DNA from: Firm-04 sp045600205
GTDB taxonomy: Bacteria; Bacillota; Clostridia; Oscillospirales; Ruminococcaceae
Length of the DNA stretch: 64,000 nt
Assembly: GCA_045600205.1 (NCBI GenBank)
Contig: JAZRXM010000021.1
Coordinates: forward strand, 1 to 64,000
Direction: 5' to 3'
A program made the position numbers and the translations under genes. Numbering within the stretch: the first letter of the stretch is position 1; each line of letters begins with the position of its first letter. Under the pieces are notes generated by a model. It saw nothing but the letters and a program-made list of their open reading frames with translations. It did not search any database and was not told the origin of the DNA. This document shows positions 50,209 through 58,919 of the stretch, in pieces.

Positions 50209-50372
50209 ATGTTTGATATTGATTTACAGAGCCGAGTCCCGATTTATGAGCAGCTATATCGAAAAATCGTAGAATTGGCAGTCAAGGGTGTCTTACCTGA
50301 GGGGACACGGCTGCCAAGTGTACGGCAACTTGCCAAAGACCTGAGCATTAACCTGAATACAGTGATGCAATT
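50209..50372 (+). pseudogene. Truncated GntR-family (YtrA-like) regulator
   Basis: The first 53 codons encode a good GntR winged helix start: FDIDLQSRVPIYEQLYRKIV, LPEGTRLPSVRQLAKDLSIN, LNTV. Normal proteins continue VAKAYxxLExxG and are about 120 residues. Here homology stops at about 50366 and the frame goes on into unrelated residues. The helix-turn-helix lacks its wing, so it is probably non-functional. A good ribosome binding site and promoter remain, so truncation looks recent. Confidence 0.7.
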
Positions 50373-50473
50373 GATTTGCAGATTTCTATCAAGCGCACTA
50401 TCCGCGCTTTTCAGAGGGAGAAATGATCCGTTGTGGGATCATGCTCTAAGTTTAGCCTTTTTTCAGCATTTCG

Positions 50474-50512
50474 TCAAAGCCTGTATGGTTTTCAAAGCCG
50501 TACAGGCTTTGT
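50474..50512 (+). terminator. Terminator-like hairpin before the GGDEF-EAL gene
   Basis: AAAGCCTGTATGG pairs with CCGTACAGGCTTT (one G-U) around TTTTCAAAG, followed by GTTGTTT. An extra small stem TGATCC/GGGATCA lies at about 50424-50443. Nothing else is recognised between 50373 and 50558. Confidence 0.6.
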
Positions 50513-50557
50513 TGTTTGGAATAATCAACAAAATTTTCCAAATTTTCAAAAAAGTAC

Positions 50558-50586
50558 TTGAATTCAGACAAAAAGTGTGCTATAAT
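50558..50586 (+). promoter_or_regulatory. Promoter of the GGDEF-EAL gene
   Basis: TTGAAT (50558-50563) and TATAAT (50581-50586), 17 bp apart. The leader is about 65 nt, too short for a c-di-GMP riboswitch. Confidence 0.8.
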
Positions 50587-50656
50587 ACAAATAAATTAGT
50601 TGGATTCTGTGCGAAAATATGGAATCCAAACAAAAACGGAGGAACGGAGGGGTGTT

Positions 50657-53095
50657 ATGAACTCAGATTCGATGATTGTAATGCTGGATTGCGAACAAAT
50701 GAAGTTTGACTATTCTCTGCTCTCCCCGCCGATTGACGAACAGGGTCCCATTTGGGAGGTATTCGAAAAATATGGCACGGTTTCCAAAGAGGACGCTGCG
50801 GATATCAGGCAGCGGATTGAGCAAATCGTGGCTGCGCGTCAGCCTGCGGTAGTGAACGTCGAATATCAAATGATGGTTTACGGAAATCAGCATCAATGTC
50901 GCATCAGCTTTATTATGACACCGCCCTGTAAATCCATGCAGATGATCGTTACGGATATCACCAAGGAAAGTGAAACGCTCCGTAAACTGGAACGTCAGAC
51001 CTATTTTGACGAATTGACCGGTTTGCTGACAAGATATGCATTTTGCAGGCTTGTGGACGACAGAACTGGTTCGGGTAAGTGTGCTGCCGGCCAATATGCC
51101 ATGATCTATTTTGATGTGCAGCGCTTCAAGGCAGTGAATGATATGTTCGGAATCGAAGCGGGTGACCGCCTGCTGATTCACATTGCCGATTCCATGCGCA
51201 ATATCGTTGAGGACAACGATCTGTGCTGCCGTATCGGTTCTGACCGCTTTGTTGCTTTTGTGCATTGCGAAGACGGCAATCCCGAACAAATCGTGGAAAA
51301 AATGCTGGATGAGATTACGGATTTTGATTTGCCGTTTGAGATCACCTGCAACGCGGGCATATATCTTTTGAGTGAGAACCGACATCTTGCGGACTCTCTG
51401 ATTGACCGTGCAATTATGGCACAGTCTGCGATCAAGGGCAGTTATACGCAGAAGCACAGCCGCTATACCGAGCAGATGCGTAAGGAAATGCTGACCGAGC
51501 AGGAAATCGTCGGAAATATGGCAACAGCACTGGCAAATAAGCAGTTTACTCCGTATTTCCAGCCGCAGTATAATCATGCAACCAAAATGCTGATCGGTGC
51601 GGAGGCGTTGGTGCGTTGGATTCATCCGGAGCGCGGTCTGATTCCGCCGGATGTGTTTATTCCGATTTTTGAGCGTAACGGCTTCATTACCAAACTGGAT
51701 TTATACGTGTTTGAGCAGGTTTGTATCTTCCTGCGCAATTGCCTTGATCAAAATCTGCCGGTTGTACCGATTTCCACCAACTTCTCCCGCCATGATGTGT
51801 TCCATCCCGATATCGTCGAGGATTTGGAGAAAATACGTGAAAAATACGATATTCCGGTCGAGCTGCTGCGCGTGGAAATTACCGAAACTGCCGTTGTTGG
51901 CAGTTCGCAGTATGTCAATGATGTCATCTGCCGCCTGCATCACTGTGGATACATTGTAGAAATGGATGATTTCGGAAGCGGCTATTCTTCGCTGAATGTT
52001 CTCAAGGATATCGACCTTGACATCATCAAGCTGGATATGAAATTTCTCTCGAAGCAAACAAACGCCAATCAGAATGCGGATAAACGCGGCGGTACGATTC
52101 TGTCGTCGGTGGTACGCATGGCAAAATGGCTCAATCTGCCTGTCATTGCAGAGGGCGTGGAAACGGTTCCGCAGGCTGATTTCCTGCGTTCCATCGGCTG
52201 TGAGTACATTCAGGGGTATCTCTACTCCAAGCCGCTGCCGCAGTCTGCCTTTTACGAATTGCTGACAAAAAGCTGTCAGAATGACGTTTCCCCGCAGATT
52301 TCCAGCGGCGGCGATATGGGGCTGGGCGATTTCTGGAATCCGGATTCGCAGGAAACGTTGATTTTCAGTAATTATGTCGGAGCAGCTGCAATTTTCGATT
52401 TCCATGACGGTGAAATCGAGATCCTGCGTGTCAATCAGAAGTATCTGCGCGAACTGAATGTGACGCAGACGGAAAAAGAATTGGTCGGTGTATCGCCGTT
52501 TGAATTCCTGAATGATCGCGAGAAGGATATTTACTTCGAAATGCTGGAGCGCGCAGGAATCACCAAAATGGAGGAATCCTGTGAAACATGGCGCATTGTG
52601 CGTTCATCCGGCATCAACTCGGATGCGATCTGTGTTCGCAGTGATGTCAGATTGCTTGGTCGAAACGAGGAGCATTTCCTCTTTTATGCGACCATTCGTA
52701 ATGTGACCGCCGAAAAGCAGGTGAGTAAAGAAACCAAGGATAATGAGCGACGCTTCAAAATGGCGAGCGAACAGGTGAATATGTACTATTGGGAATACGA
52801 TATCTGTACCAAAGATATGTATCCGTGTTCTCGTTGTATGCGGGATTTGGGTCTGCCTGCCGTGCTGCATAATTATCCTGAATCTGCGATTGAGATGGGC
52901 GTCATCCAGCCGGAAGCTGCCGAAACATACCGTGAGATGATTCGTCAGTTGACGGAAGGCGCACGGAAAGCGGAAGGCATTATCGTAATGACGGAGAAAA
53001 AAATCCCGTTCCGTGTGCGGTATACCACAGAATTTGATGCTTCTGGGTGTCCGCTGAAAGCATACGGCTCCGCTTTTGCCGAAGAAGAAAAGTAA
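50657..53095 (+). CDS. Degenerate GGDEF plus EAL c-di-GMP phosphodiesterase-like protein with PAS domains
   Basis: 812 residues, no membrane segment. N-terminal PAS-like sensor (about 1-110), GGDEF domain (about 115-270) whose active loop is RIGSDRF in place of GG(D/E)EF, so diguanylate cyclase activity is not expected. The EAL domain (about 285-540) has GAEALVRW, VEITET, EMDDFGSGYSSL and IAEGVET, all the metal ligands, so phosphodiesterase activity is likely. Two further PAS-like regions follow (about 560-690 and 700-812). ATG 50657 follows GGAGGGG. It converges on a second protein of the same class. Confidence 0.88.
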   Translation: MNSDSMIVMLDCEQMKFDYSLLSPPIDEQGPIWEVFEKYGTVSKEDAADIRQRIEQIVAARQPAVVNVEYQMMVYGNQHQCRISFIMTPPCKSMQMIVTDITKESETLRKLERQTYFDELTGLLTRYAFCRLVDDRTGSGKCAAGQYAMIYFDVQRFKAVNDMFGIEAGDRLLIHIADSMRNIVEDNDLCCRIGSDRFVAFVHCEDGNPEQIVEKMLDEITDFDLPFEITCNAGIYLLSENRHLADSLIDRAIMAQSAIKGSYTQKHSRYTEQMRKEMLTEQEIVGNMATALANKQFTPYFQPQYNHATKMLIGAEALVRWIHPERGLIPPDVFIPIFERNGFITKLDLYVFEQVCIFLRNCLDQNLPVVPISTNFSRHDVFHPDIVEDLEKIREKYDIPVELLRVEITETAVVGSSQYVNDVICRLHHCGYIVEMDDFGSGYSSLNVLKDIDLDIIKLDMKFLSKQTNANQNADKRGGTILSSVVRMAKWLNLPVIAEGVETVPQADFLRSIGCEYIQGYLYSKPLPQSAFYELLTKSCQNDVSPQISSGGDMGLGDFWNPDSQETLIFSNYVGAAAIFDFHDGEIEILRVNQKYLRELNVTQTEKELVGVSPFEFLNDREKDIYFEMLERAGITKMEESCETWRIVRSSGINSDAICVRSDVRLLGRNEEHFLFYATIRNVTAEKQVSKETKDNERRFKMASEQVNMYYWEYDICTKDMYPCSRCMRDLGLPAVLHNYPESAIEMGVIQPEAAETYREMIRQLTEGARKAEGIIVMTEKKIPFRVRYTTEFDASGCPLKAYGSAFAEEEK

Positions 53096-53097
53096 AA

Positions 53098-53137
53098 AAA
53101 CATCGGGCGACCACGAAAGGTCGCCCGATGTTTTTCA
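53098..53137. terminator. Bidirectional terminator between the two GGDEF-EAL genes
   Basis: ACATCGGGCGACC pairs perfectly with GGTCGCCCGATGT around ACGAAA, with AAAAAAA on one side and TTTTT on the other. It serves both convergent genes. Confidence 0.92.
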
Positions 53138-56100
53138 TTCTTTTGGTAAAAGCGTATCATCGTAATAGTAGAGGTTGATGCAGCGGGAGCCGTCAGGCAG
53201 ATGCGTTGCCGTATAATAAACAGTCAGAGAAACATACTGTTTGTCACCGCGCAAAATGCGGTAATGCGACGAAAACGAATCTTCTGTCTGCATTCGTCTG
53301 AAATTCTCCTGATGAATCGGGATGTCGTCAGGATGGACATAGCTTTGGAGCATCTGCGGCGTACACGAGAACAATTCCTCGCGGGAGCGGTTCAGCATTT
53401 TGCAAAGTCCGTCGCTCAGATCGAGAAGCTGCGGCGGCTGATCCGGCGATGCCGACAGTTTTGCCTGTAAAAATCCGCCCGGCATATTGTCGATCACCGA
53501 TTGCATCCGCAGGTTTTCTTCCTTGACCTGATTGTGCAGATGCAAACGCTGCAACACGATCGAAACGCAGTCACCGATTGCACTGAGATGCGGCAGATGC
53601 GAAAGATTCATGCGCGGATTGACAATATATACCGAACCGATCAATTCCTCGCCTTGGCGCAGTCCGACGGCTGCCACGGAATGTAGCTTTTTCGCTTCGA
53701 TTGCTGCACGGGCTTCCTCGGGGGCGTCGTCCAGTGTGGAAACATCGGATATGGAGAGGTAGCCGTCCTGCATGAGGGTACGAACCCAGTAAACGGAATC
53801 ATCAAAAGGAAGCGTGTGCCCGAGTTCGGACAGTACTTTGTCAAATCTGCCGTAGCCGTAGTTGACGGTGATGTATTTTTTCGTTTCGTCCAATTCTGCA
53901 ATGTAGGAATAATCCGCGTCAAAATAGGAACAAAGTTCGCACAAAAGCTGCTGAATGGCTTTCTCGGAGTGGAGAGAGTGCAGCAAAGTCGAGGAGGCAT
54001 TGCTGAGAAGCTGCAACTGGCTTGCAACGTCCTTGATTTCGATTTCCGCAGTGTGCTGCGCGGTAATGTTTTCCACATATTGATAGAACAGGTAGCGGTC
54101 CTCAACGTGGGCGATCATGCGCACGGTAAAGCGGATATGTTCCACATTGCCGCCGTATGGTGTGAGGTCACATTCTGCTTCCAGAATTTCGGGGCTGTTG
54201 CTGTGGATGGCACTTGTCAGCAGCCGTCTGACCTCATTGCGGTCTGCAATCGGGAACGGGAACAGTTCCTTTTTGGCAAGAATCGTGGATTCGTCCATGA
54301 CCAGACGGAATGCCGCGATGAATTTTTCGTTGACGCGCAGGGTTTCCAGTTGATTGTTGCAAAGTTCGAATACGCACGCGCCGCCTGCATAGCGGTTGAA
54401 TACGAGCGTTTCCAGTGAGGCGGGATCCCAGAAAGCGTCGGGGTGCAGACCTGTTGTGGATTCGAGTTTCTCGATATCAAAGCGCTTTTCGGAGCAGTTG
54501 AGTACTTTTTCGTAGTCCGTGATCGGCATCGGGTAGCCGTAGAGATAGCCCTGCACATAGGGGCAGCCGATGGAACGCAGATAATCTGCCTGTTCTTTCT
54601 TTTCCACGCCCTCGGCAATGACATTCATACCGAGCCATTTTGCCATGCGGATGATGGATTCCAGAATGTTGCCGCCGCGCTGGGAATCGCCTGAATCCGA
54701 GAGGAATCCCATGTCAATTTTGAGGATATCTGCGGGAACATCTTTCAGTGTGTTGAAGGAGGAATAGCCGCTGCCGAAGTCGTCAATTTCGACGAGAATG
54801 CCGTATTCCTGCAACTTCTGCACCACGGTGATCAGTTGTTTGGAAGGTTTGACAAATGCCGACTCCGTGATTTCCAGACGGAACAGATTTTTCGGGATGC
54901 GGTAACGTTCCACCATGCTGATGATCGTATTGAGAAATCCGTGACGGAACAGGTCATAGCGCGACACGTTGACGGAAATGGGGAGCGGTTCGATGCCGCG
55001 GTCGATCCATTCGCGCAGGCAACGGCAGGCTTCTTCCCAGATGAACGCATCGACGCGGTAAATGAAACCTGTACGCTCAAACAGTGTGATGAATTTGCCC
55101 GGTGAGATCATGCCGCGTTCCGGATGAATCCAACGCACAAGGGCTTCCGCACCGATGAGTGTGCTGCTGCCGATGTCATATTGCGGCTGTAACCAGAGCT
55201 GGAACTGTTTTTGTTCGAGGGCACGTTCCATTTCTCCGATGATCCACTGTTCTTCCAGCAGACTTTGGCGCATGGCTTCATTATAGTATGCGATGTGGGT
55301 GTCGTAGCGACCTTTGATCGTACTTTTTGCAAGAATGGCGCGGTCGAGGAGGGTGCTTGCGGGCAGTTCGGGGTTATCAATGATGCAGCAGCCGCAGCTG
55401 ACATGAATATGAATGGAGTAGGGGTCACCCTCGAAGGCGTGTTCCAGTGCGTTGAGCGTCTGGCGGAGAATGGCAAGATGATGCTGTGGCACCATAATGG
55501 CGAAATTATCCGCAAACAGGCGCGATGCAATACCGTTGCACTGAAGAATGTGCTGCATGATGACCTCTGCAAGTTTTTGCAGGATGCAGTCACCGACCGC
55601 AAGACCATGCTGGTCATTGAGCACCTTGAACTGGTCAACGTCCAGACAGGCAATGACGTAATAATTTGATTCTTTTGCTTTGATACGTTTGTCAGCAGCC
55701 TCGCAGAATACGCTGCGCTGCATCAGTCCGGTGAGCGAGTCGGTCTGCTCACAGGGGACATTCGGAGCTTCATGTGCCATTTTGTGGCGCAAAGTGTGGC
55801 TGAACTGACGCATTTTGCTCTCAACGTAGGCACGGAGCGCACGCGGACGGATCGGCTTGATCTGAATGCCTGATGCACCGCCTGTATATGCCTGTACAAG
55901 TGCTTCTTCACGATCGTCTTCCAGCATCAGAATGACGGGAATCGCAGAGAGGGCAGGGTCCATCTGGACTTCCCGCAGAAACGCAGAGCCGTTCATATCG
56001 TCCATGTCATCATCGGCGAGCACAACGGATACAGATTCTGTACGCATCTTTTCAAGTGCGGAAAAACCGTCCTTTGCAGATTTGATGTGGTACAGTGCAG

Positions 56101-56179
56101 AGAACAGTTCGGTGAGCTGGGCGAGCAGTTTTTCATCGCTTTCGACCAGCAGTAAAGTGATTTTGTCGTATACCGGCAT
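53135..56179 (-). CDS. REC-GGDEF-EAL-PAS-GAF-PAS response regulator
   Basis: 1014 residues, cytosolic. Receiver (about 5-120) with phosphoacceptor Asp56 (VVLADDDMDDMNG) and IKPI lysine. GGDEF (about 145-295) with loop RLFADNF, degenerate. EAL (about 310-560) with GAEALVRW, LEITES, EIDDFGSGYSSF and IAEGVEK, complete. Then PAS (about 590-720), GAF (about 745-880) and PAS (about 890-1014). It probably degrades c-di-GMP in response to a histidine kinase and small ligands. The ATG at 56179 is preferred over TTG at 56188, since AAAGGGGG abuts the TTG. Confidence 0.9.
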   Translation of the reverse strand: MPVYDKITLLLVESDEKLLAQLTELFSALYHIKSAKDGFSALEKMRTESVSVVLADDDMDDMNGSAFLREVQMDPALSAIPVILMLEDDREEALVQAYTGGASGIQIKPIRPRALRAYVESKMRQFSHTLRHKMAHEAPNVPCEQTDSLTGLMQRSVFCEAADKRIKAKESNYYVIACLDVDQFKVLNDQHGLAVGDCILQKLAEVIMQHILQCNGIASRLFADNFAIMVPQHHLAILRQTLNALEHAFEGDPYSIHIHVSCGCCIIDNPELPASTLLDRAILAKSTIKGRYDTHIAYYNEAMRQSLLEEQWIIGEMERALEQKQFQLWLQPQYDIGSSTLIGAEALVRWIHPERGMISPGKFITLFERTGFIYRVDAFIWEEACRCLREWIDRGIEPLPISVNVSRYDLFRHGFLNTIISMVERYRIPKNLFRLEITESAFVKPSKQLITVVQKLQEYGILVEIDDFGSGYSSFNTLKDVPADILKIDMGFLSDSGDSQRGGNILESIIRMAKWLGMNVIAEGVEKKEQADYLRSIGCPYVQGYLYGYPMPITDYEKVLNCSEKRFDIEKLESTTGLHPDAFWDPASLETLVFNRYAGGACVFELCNNQLETLRVNEKFIAAFRLVMDESTILAKKELFPFPIADRNEVRRLLTSAIHSNSPEILEAECDLTPYGGNVEHIRFTVRMIAHVEDRYLFYQYVENITAQHTAEIEIKDVASQLQLLSNASSTLLHSLHSEKAIQQLLCELCSYFDADYSYIAELDETKKYITVNYGYGRFDKVLSELGHTLPFDDSVYWVRTLMQDGYLSISDVSTLDDAPEEARAAIEAKKLHSVAAVGLRQGEELIGSVYIVNPRMNLSHLPHLSAIGDCVSIVLQRLHLHNQVKEENLRMQSVIDNMPGGFLQAKLSASPDQPPQLLDLSDGLCKMLNRSREELFSCTPQMLQSYVHPDDIPIHQENFRRMQTEDSFSSHYRILRGDKQYVSLTVYYTATHLPDGSRCINLYYYDDTLLPKE

Positions 56180-56223
56180 TGGTTTCAACCCCCTTTGGTA
56201 AAAGTTAGTTCGAAATCGAATAT

Positions 56224-56252
56224 ATTATAACATATATCCCATAAAATTGCAA
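56224..56252 (-). promoter_or_regulatory. Promoter of the REC-GGDEF-EAL gene
   Basis: On the minus strand, TTGCAA (56247-56252) and TATAAT (56224-56229), 17 bp apart. Confidence 0.8.
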
Positions 56253-56304
56253 TAGTTTTGATAAAATTTTGCGTAATTTTTTGTAAATTTAAGCTGATAA
56301 ATTT

Positions 56305-56934
56305 TTATGATTTAAAAAATCGGCTCTGTACCCAGTTTTTGAAGCCTCTCCAAATCTCGACACATTTCAGACGGATGGCATAATGCTCCGGTGCGGCGGT
56401 CATATCGCAAACGGCACTGTCAAAATGCTCTGCCATGCGTGCCTGATTATCCGTTTTGCAGCCGGCTGCGGGTACACAGAGCGAGGGGTACATGACGCAC
56501 CACCAGTTTTTTCCAGCAGCTTCCCCGATTTCGATGCGAAGGGCGGTATAGCTGCCTGCGGGGAGCGTGACGGTTTCATAGGTGCGGGCAGGGAAATCCG
56601 TTTGGCAAATGGAGGCGGAAACCGCATCGGAAAGCCCGAGTGCCGAGAGCGTTTCTTTCGCAATCGCTTCCATTTGCGGCAAATGTGCCTCCAGATTCTC
56701 CAAAGCTTGCGCACGGGTCGGGGCATCGGCAAACCATTCGCTGCTGCGGGCAAGCAGGGCATCCCGCACGGCGTATTTTATGGTCTGGTCGGCATCGGTA
56801 TCGGAATTGGCAAGAATATGCAGCCGCAGCACTCCTTCCTCCAGACGGGCAAGCGTATGGTCAGTTTCTGCGATATTCGCGCAGAATACAGCAAAAACAA
56901 AGGTCATCAGCAGATAAAAAAGCTTGTGTTTCAT
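56305..56934 (-). CDS. spoIIR: Stage II sporulation protein R
   Basis: 209 residues with an N-terminal signal/anchor (about 1-20) and the SpoIIR domain: LRLHILANSDTDADQTIKYA (the R-L-H-I-x-A-N-S-D signature), VRDALL, NWWCVMYPSLCVP. In Bacillus it is secreted by the forespore and triggers SpoIIGA to process pro-sigma-E. AAGGAG precedes the ATG. It is one of several sporulation genes here and supports a spore-forming host. Confidence 0.93.
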   Translation of the reverse strand: MKHKLFYLLMTFVFAVFCANIAETDHTLARLEEGVLRLHILANSDTDADQTIKYAVRDALLARSSEWFADAPTRAQALENLEAHLPQMEAIAKETLSALGLSDAVSASICQTDFPARTYETVTLPAGSYTALRIEIGEAAGKNWWCVMYPSLCVPAAGCKTDNQARMAEHFDSAVCDMTAAPEHYAIRLKCVEIWRGFKNWVQSRFFKS

Positions 56935-57075
56935 CGGGATTTCTCCTTATATATGAATTTTCTGACAGCGGAAGTATCGGCGGTTTTTTCAGGATTATAC
57001 AAAAATTTCAAAAAGCTGTTTCTGAAAATCTCCGAATCGGATGCCCGTTTCCGCAAAATCTTTTGCATTTTCCTA

Positions 57076-57104
57076 TTGCAATTCCTGCAAAAATCATGTA
57101 TAAT
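57076..57104 (+). promoter_or_regulatory. Promoter of fba
   Basis: TTGCAA (57076-57081) and TATAAT (57099-57104), 17 bp apart. Confidence 0.85.
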
Positions 57105-57172
57105 AGAAACGGTGTAATCCACCACAGAAATTAGCTGCCCGCAAAAGGCGGCTGTAATAGGAGGAAAATTCA

Positions 57173-58036
57173 ATGCTCGTATCTGCAAAAGAGATGCTGA
57201 ACAAGGCAAGAGAAGGCAAGTATGCAGTCGGTCAGTTCAACATCAACAATCTCGAATGGACAAAGGCAATTCTGCTGACAGCTCAGGAGCTGAACTCTCC
57301 CGTCATCCTCGGCGTATCCGAGGGCGCAGGCAAGTATATGTGCGGCTATACCACCGTTGTCGGTATGGTAAAGGGCATGATCAAAGAGCTGAACATTACC
57401 GTTCCGGTTGCTCTGCACCTTGATCACGGTACCTTTGAGGGCGCAAAGGCTTGCATCAACGCAGGTTTCTCGTCCATCATGTTCGACGGTTCCCACTATC
57501 CGATCGAAGAGAACATTGCAAAGACCACCGCTCTGGTCAACACCTGCGCCGTTCTGGGCATCTCCCTCGAGGCTGAGGACGGTGCAATCGGCGGCGAAGA
57601 AGACGGCGTTATCGGCAAGGGCGTGTGCGCAGATCCCGATGAGTGCAAGGCAATTGCTGATCTTGGTGTCACCATGCTGGCAGCAGGTATCGGCAACATC
57701 CACGGCAAGTATCCGGAAAACTGGGAGGGCTTGAGCTTCGATACCCTCGCAGCAGTTAAGGAAAAGGTCGGCGATATGCCGCTGGTACTGCACGGCGGTA
57801 CGGGCATTCCCGCTGATATGATCAAGAAGGCGATCTCTCTGGGCGTTGCAAAGATCAACGTCAACACTGAGTGCCAGCTTGCATTCTCCGCTGCAACCAG
57901 AAAATACATCGAAGAAGGCAAGGATCTCCAGGGCAAGGGCTTTGACCCGAGAAAGGTTCTGGCTCCCGGCTTTGAGGCAATCAAGGCTACCGTTAAGGAG
58001 AAAATGGAACTGTTCGGTTCTGTCGGCAAGGCTTAA
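57173..58036 (+). CDS. fba: Class II fructose-bisphosphate aldolase
   Basis: 287 residues. Zinc site LHLDHGTFEGAKACINAGFS and catalytic region LEAEDGAIGGEEDG; phosphate binding LVLHGGTGIPADMIKKAISL and KINVNTECQ. Splits fructose-1,6-bisphosphate in glycolysis. AGGAGG precedes the ATG; codon use is strongly biased like the ribosomal genes, indicating high expression. A terminator follows. Confidence 0.95.
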   Translation: MLVSAKEMLNKAREGKYAVGQFNINNLEWTKAILLTAQELNSPVILGVSEGAGKYMCGYTTVVGMVKGMIKELNITVPVALHLDHGTFEGAKACINAGFSSIMFDGSHYPIEENIAKTTALVNTCAVLGISLEAEDGAIGGEEDGVIGKGVCADPDECKAIADLGVTMLAAGIGNIHGKYPENWEGLSFDTLAAVKEKVGDMPLVLHGGTGIPADMIKKAISLGVAKINVNTECQLAFSAATRKYIEEGKDLQGKGFDPRKVLAPGFEAIKATVKEKMELFGSVGKA

Positions 58037-58051
58037 TTCTAATGAAAATCC

Positions 58052-58088
58052 TGCCCCATCTGCAAAGATGGGGCATTTTCATTTTTAT
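58052..58088 (+). terminator. Terminator after fba
   Basis: GCCCCATCT pairs with AGATGGGGC around GCAA, followed by ATTTTCATTTTT. Confidence 0.9.
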
Positions 58089-58111
58089 CCGATAAATTTT
58101 TGAAAATAAGC

Positions 58112-58140
58112 TTGACAAATCGGATTCTTTGTGATATAAT
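58112..58140 (+). promoter_or_regulatory. Promoter of the tRNA-Ser pair
   Basis: TTGACA (58112-58117) and TATAAT (58135-58140), 17 bp apart, 21 bp before the first tRNA. Confidence 0.9.
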
Positions 58141-58160
58141 AATAAAGCTGAATCCGTTAT

Positions 58161-58249
<89 letters not shown>

Positions 58250-58277
58250 CATTTTTCAAAGGGTTTGCATTCACCAT

Positions 58278-58364
58278 GGAGAAGTACCCAAGTGGTGAAG
58301 GGGCTCCCCTGCTAAGGGAGTAGGGCTCGAAAGGGTCGCGAGGGTTCAAATCCCTCCTTCTCCG
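58278..58364 (+). tRNA. tRNA-Ser (anticodon GCT)
   Basis: GGAGAAG pairs with CTTCTCC; anticodon stem CTCCC/GGGAG encloses CTGCTAA (anticodon GCT). Long variable arm, T-arm GGGTTCAAATCCC, no encoded CCA. Twenty-eight bases after the first tRNA-Ser, probably one transcript. Confidence 0.96.
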
Positions 58365-58372
58365 TTCTAATG

Positions 58373-58426
58373 AAACGTTCCAGATACGTAGAAAACATCG
58401 TATCTGGAACGTTTTTGTTTGTTGTG
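58373..58426 (+). terminator. Terminator after the tRNA-Ser pair
   Basis: AACGTTCCAGATACG pairs perfectly with CGTATCTGGAACGTT around TAGAAAACAT, followed by TTTGTTTG. A 15-bp stem is unusually strong. From 58427 to 58553 nothing else is recognised. Confidence 0.95.
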
Positions 58427-58553
58427 ATGCGAAATTGCATGCGGATTTTCGAAGCGAAAAAGTACTTCATGTGCTCATTTTTCGACCGAATCGCACACGC
58501 ATTGGTGCCCTGAGCGGTCTGGGTATATTTCGGAGTTTTTTAGCCTGATATAG

Positions 58554-58733
58554 CCGTCTGGAAATTGGCGTGCCCAGTTTTATGTCGAAAATCCCAACGG
58601 GACAAAATCAAGAAAATCTGTAACCGCATCGACGCATTGGCAGGCGGAGAAACTTGCAGCCGAATATACCGTAAATTCGCAACAGATGACTGTCGCAGTG
58701 GCAATGGAAGGATGGGATTTCTTGATCTCATAA
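58554..58733 (+). pseudogene. Remnant of a tyrosine integrase (N-terminal arm-binding domain)
   Basis: The frame from 58554 to TAA 58733 reads PSGNWRAQFYVENPNGTKSR, then KSVTASTHWQAEKLAAEY. This follows the arm-site DNA-binding domain of phage and ICE integrases: G-x-W-x-x-x-(V/F)-Y-V-x-x-P-x-G-K-x-x-x-x-S-x-T-x-x-T-x-x-x-A-E-x-x-A-x-E. The upstream codon is TAG, the start codon is lost, and the core and catalytic domains are gone. A terminator (AAAGCCGATAT / ATATCGGCTTTTTT) follows directly. It lies between tRNA-Ser genes and the cas operon and marks a former insertion. Confidence 0.6.
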
Positions 58734-58773
58734 AGCCGATATGTTCTGTTTCAAATATATCGGCTTTTTTATT
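58733..58773 (+). terminator. Terminator after the integrase remnant
   Basis: AAAGCCGATAT pairs with ATATCGGCTTT around GTTCTGTTTCAAAT, followed by TTTTATT. Confidence 0.85.
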
Positions 58774-58820
58774 AGAATGGGATTATTGAAAGCGTTTGTC
58801 AGAAATTTATATAAAATGTG

Positions 58821-58849
58821 TTGACAATCCAGCTTCGCTGTTGTATAAT
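58821..58849 (+). promoter_or_regulatory. Promoter of the cas operon
   Basis: TTGACA (58821-58826) and TATAAT (58844-58849), 17 bp apart. It has a consensus sequence, so the operon should be well expressed; a 63-nt leader precedes cas3. Confidence 0.88.
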
Positions 58850-58919
58850 AAGAGTGGAATAGAGGCTTCGTTTACAGAAGGAATGGTATTAGCAATAAAA
58901 TAGATCAGAGGATTTAGAT

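Noticed and set aside
50590..50656. c-di-GMP riboswitch before the GGDEF-EAL gene
   Set aside because: The leader is only about 65 nt and lacks the conserved GEMM bases.
58565..58789. A 74-codon gene after the tRNA-Ser pair
   Set aside because: It is an alternative frame of the integrase remnant, runs through the terminator hairpin and has no ribosome binding site.
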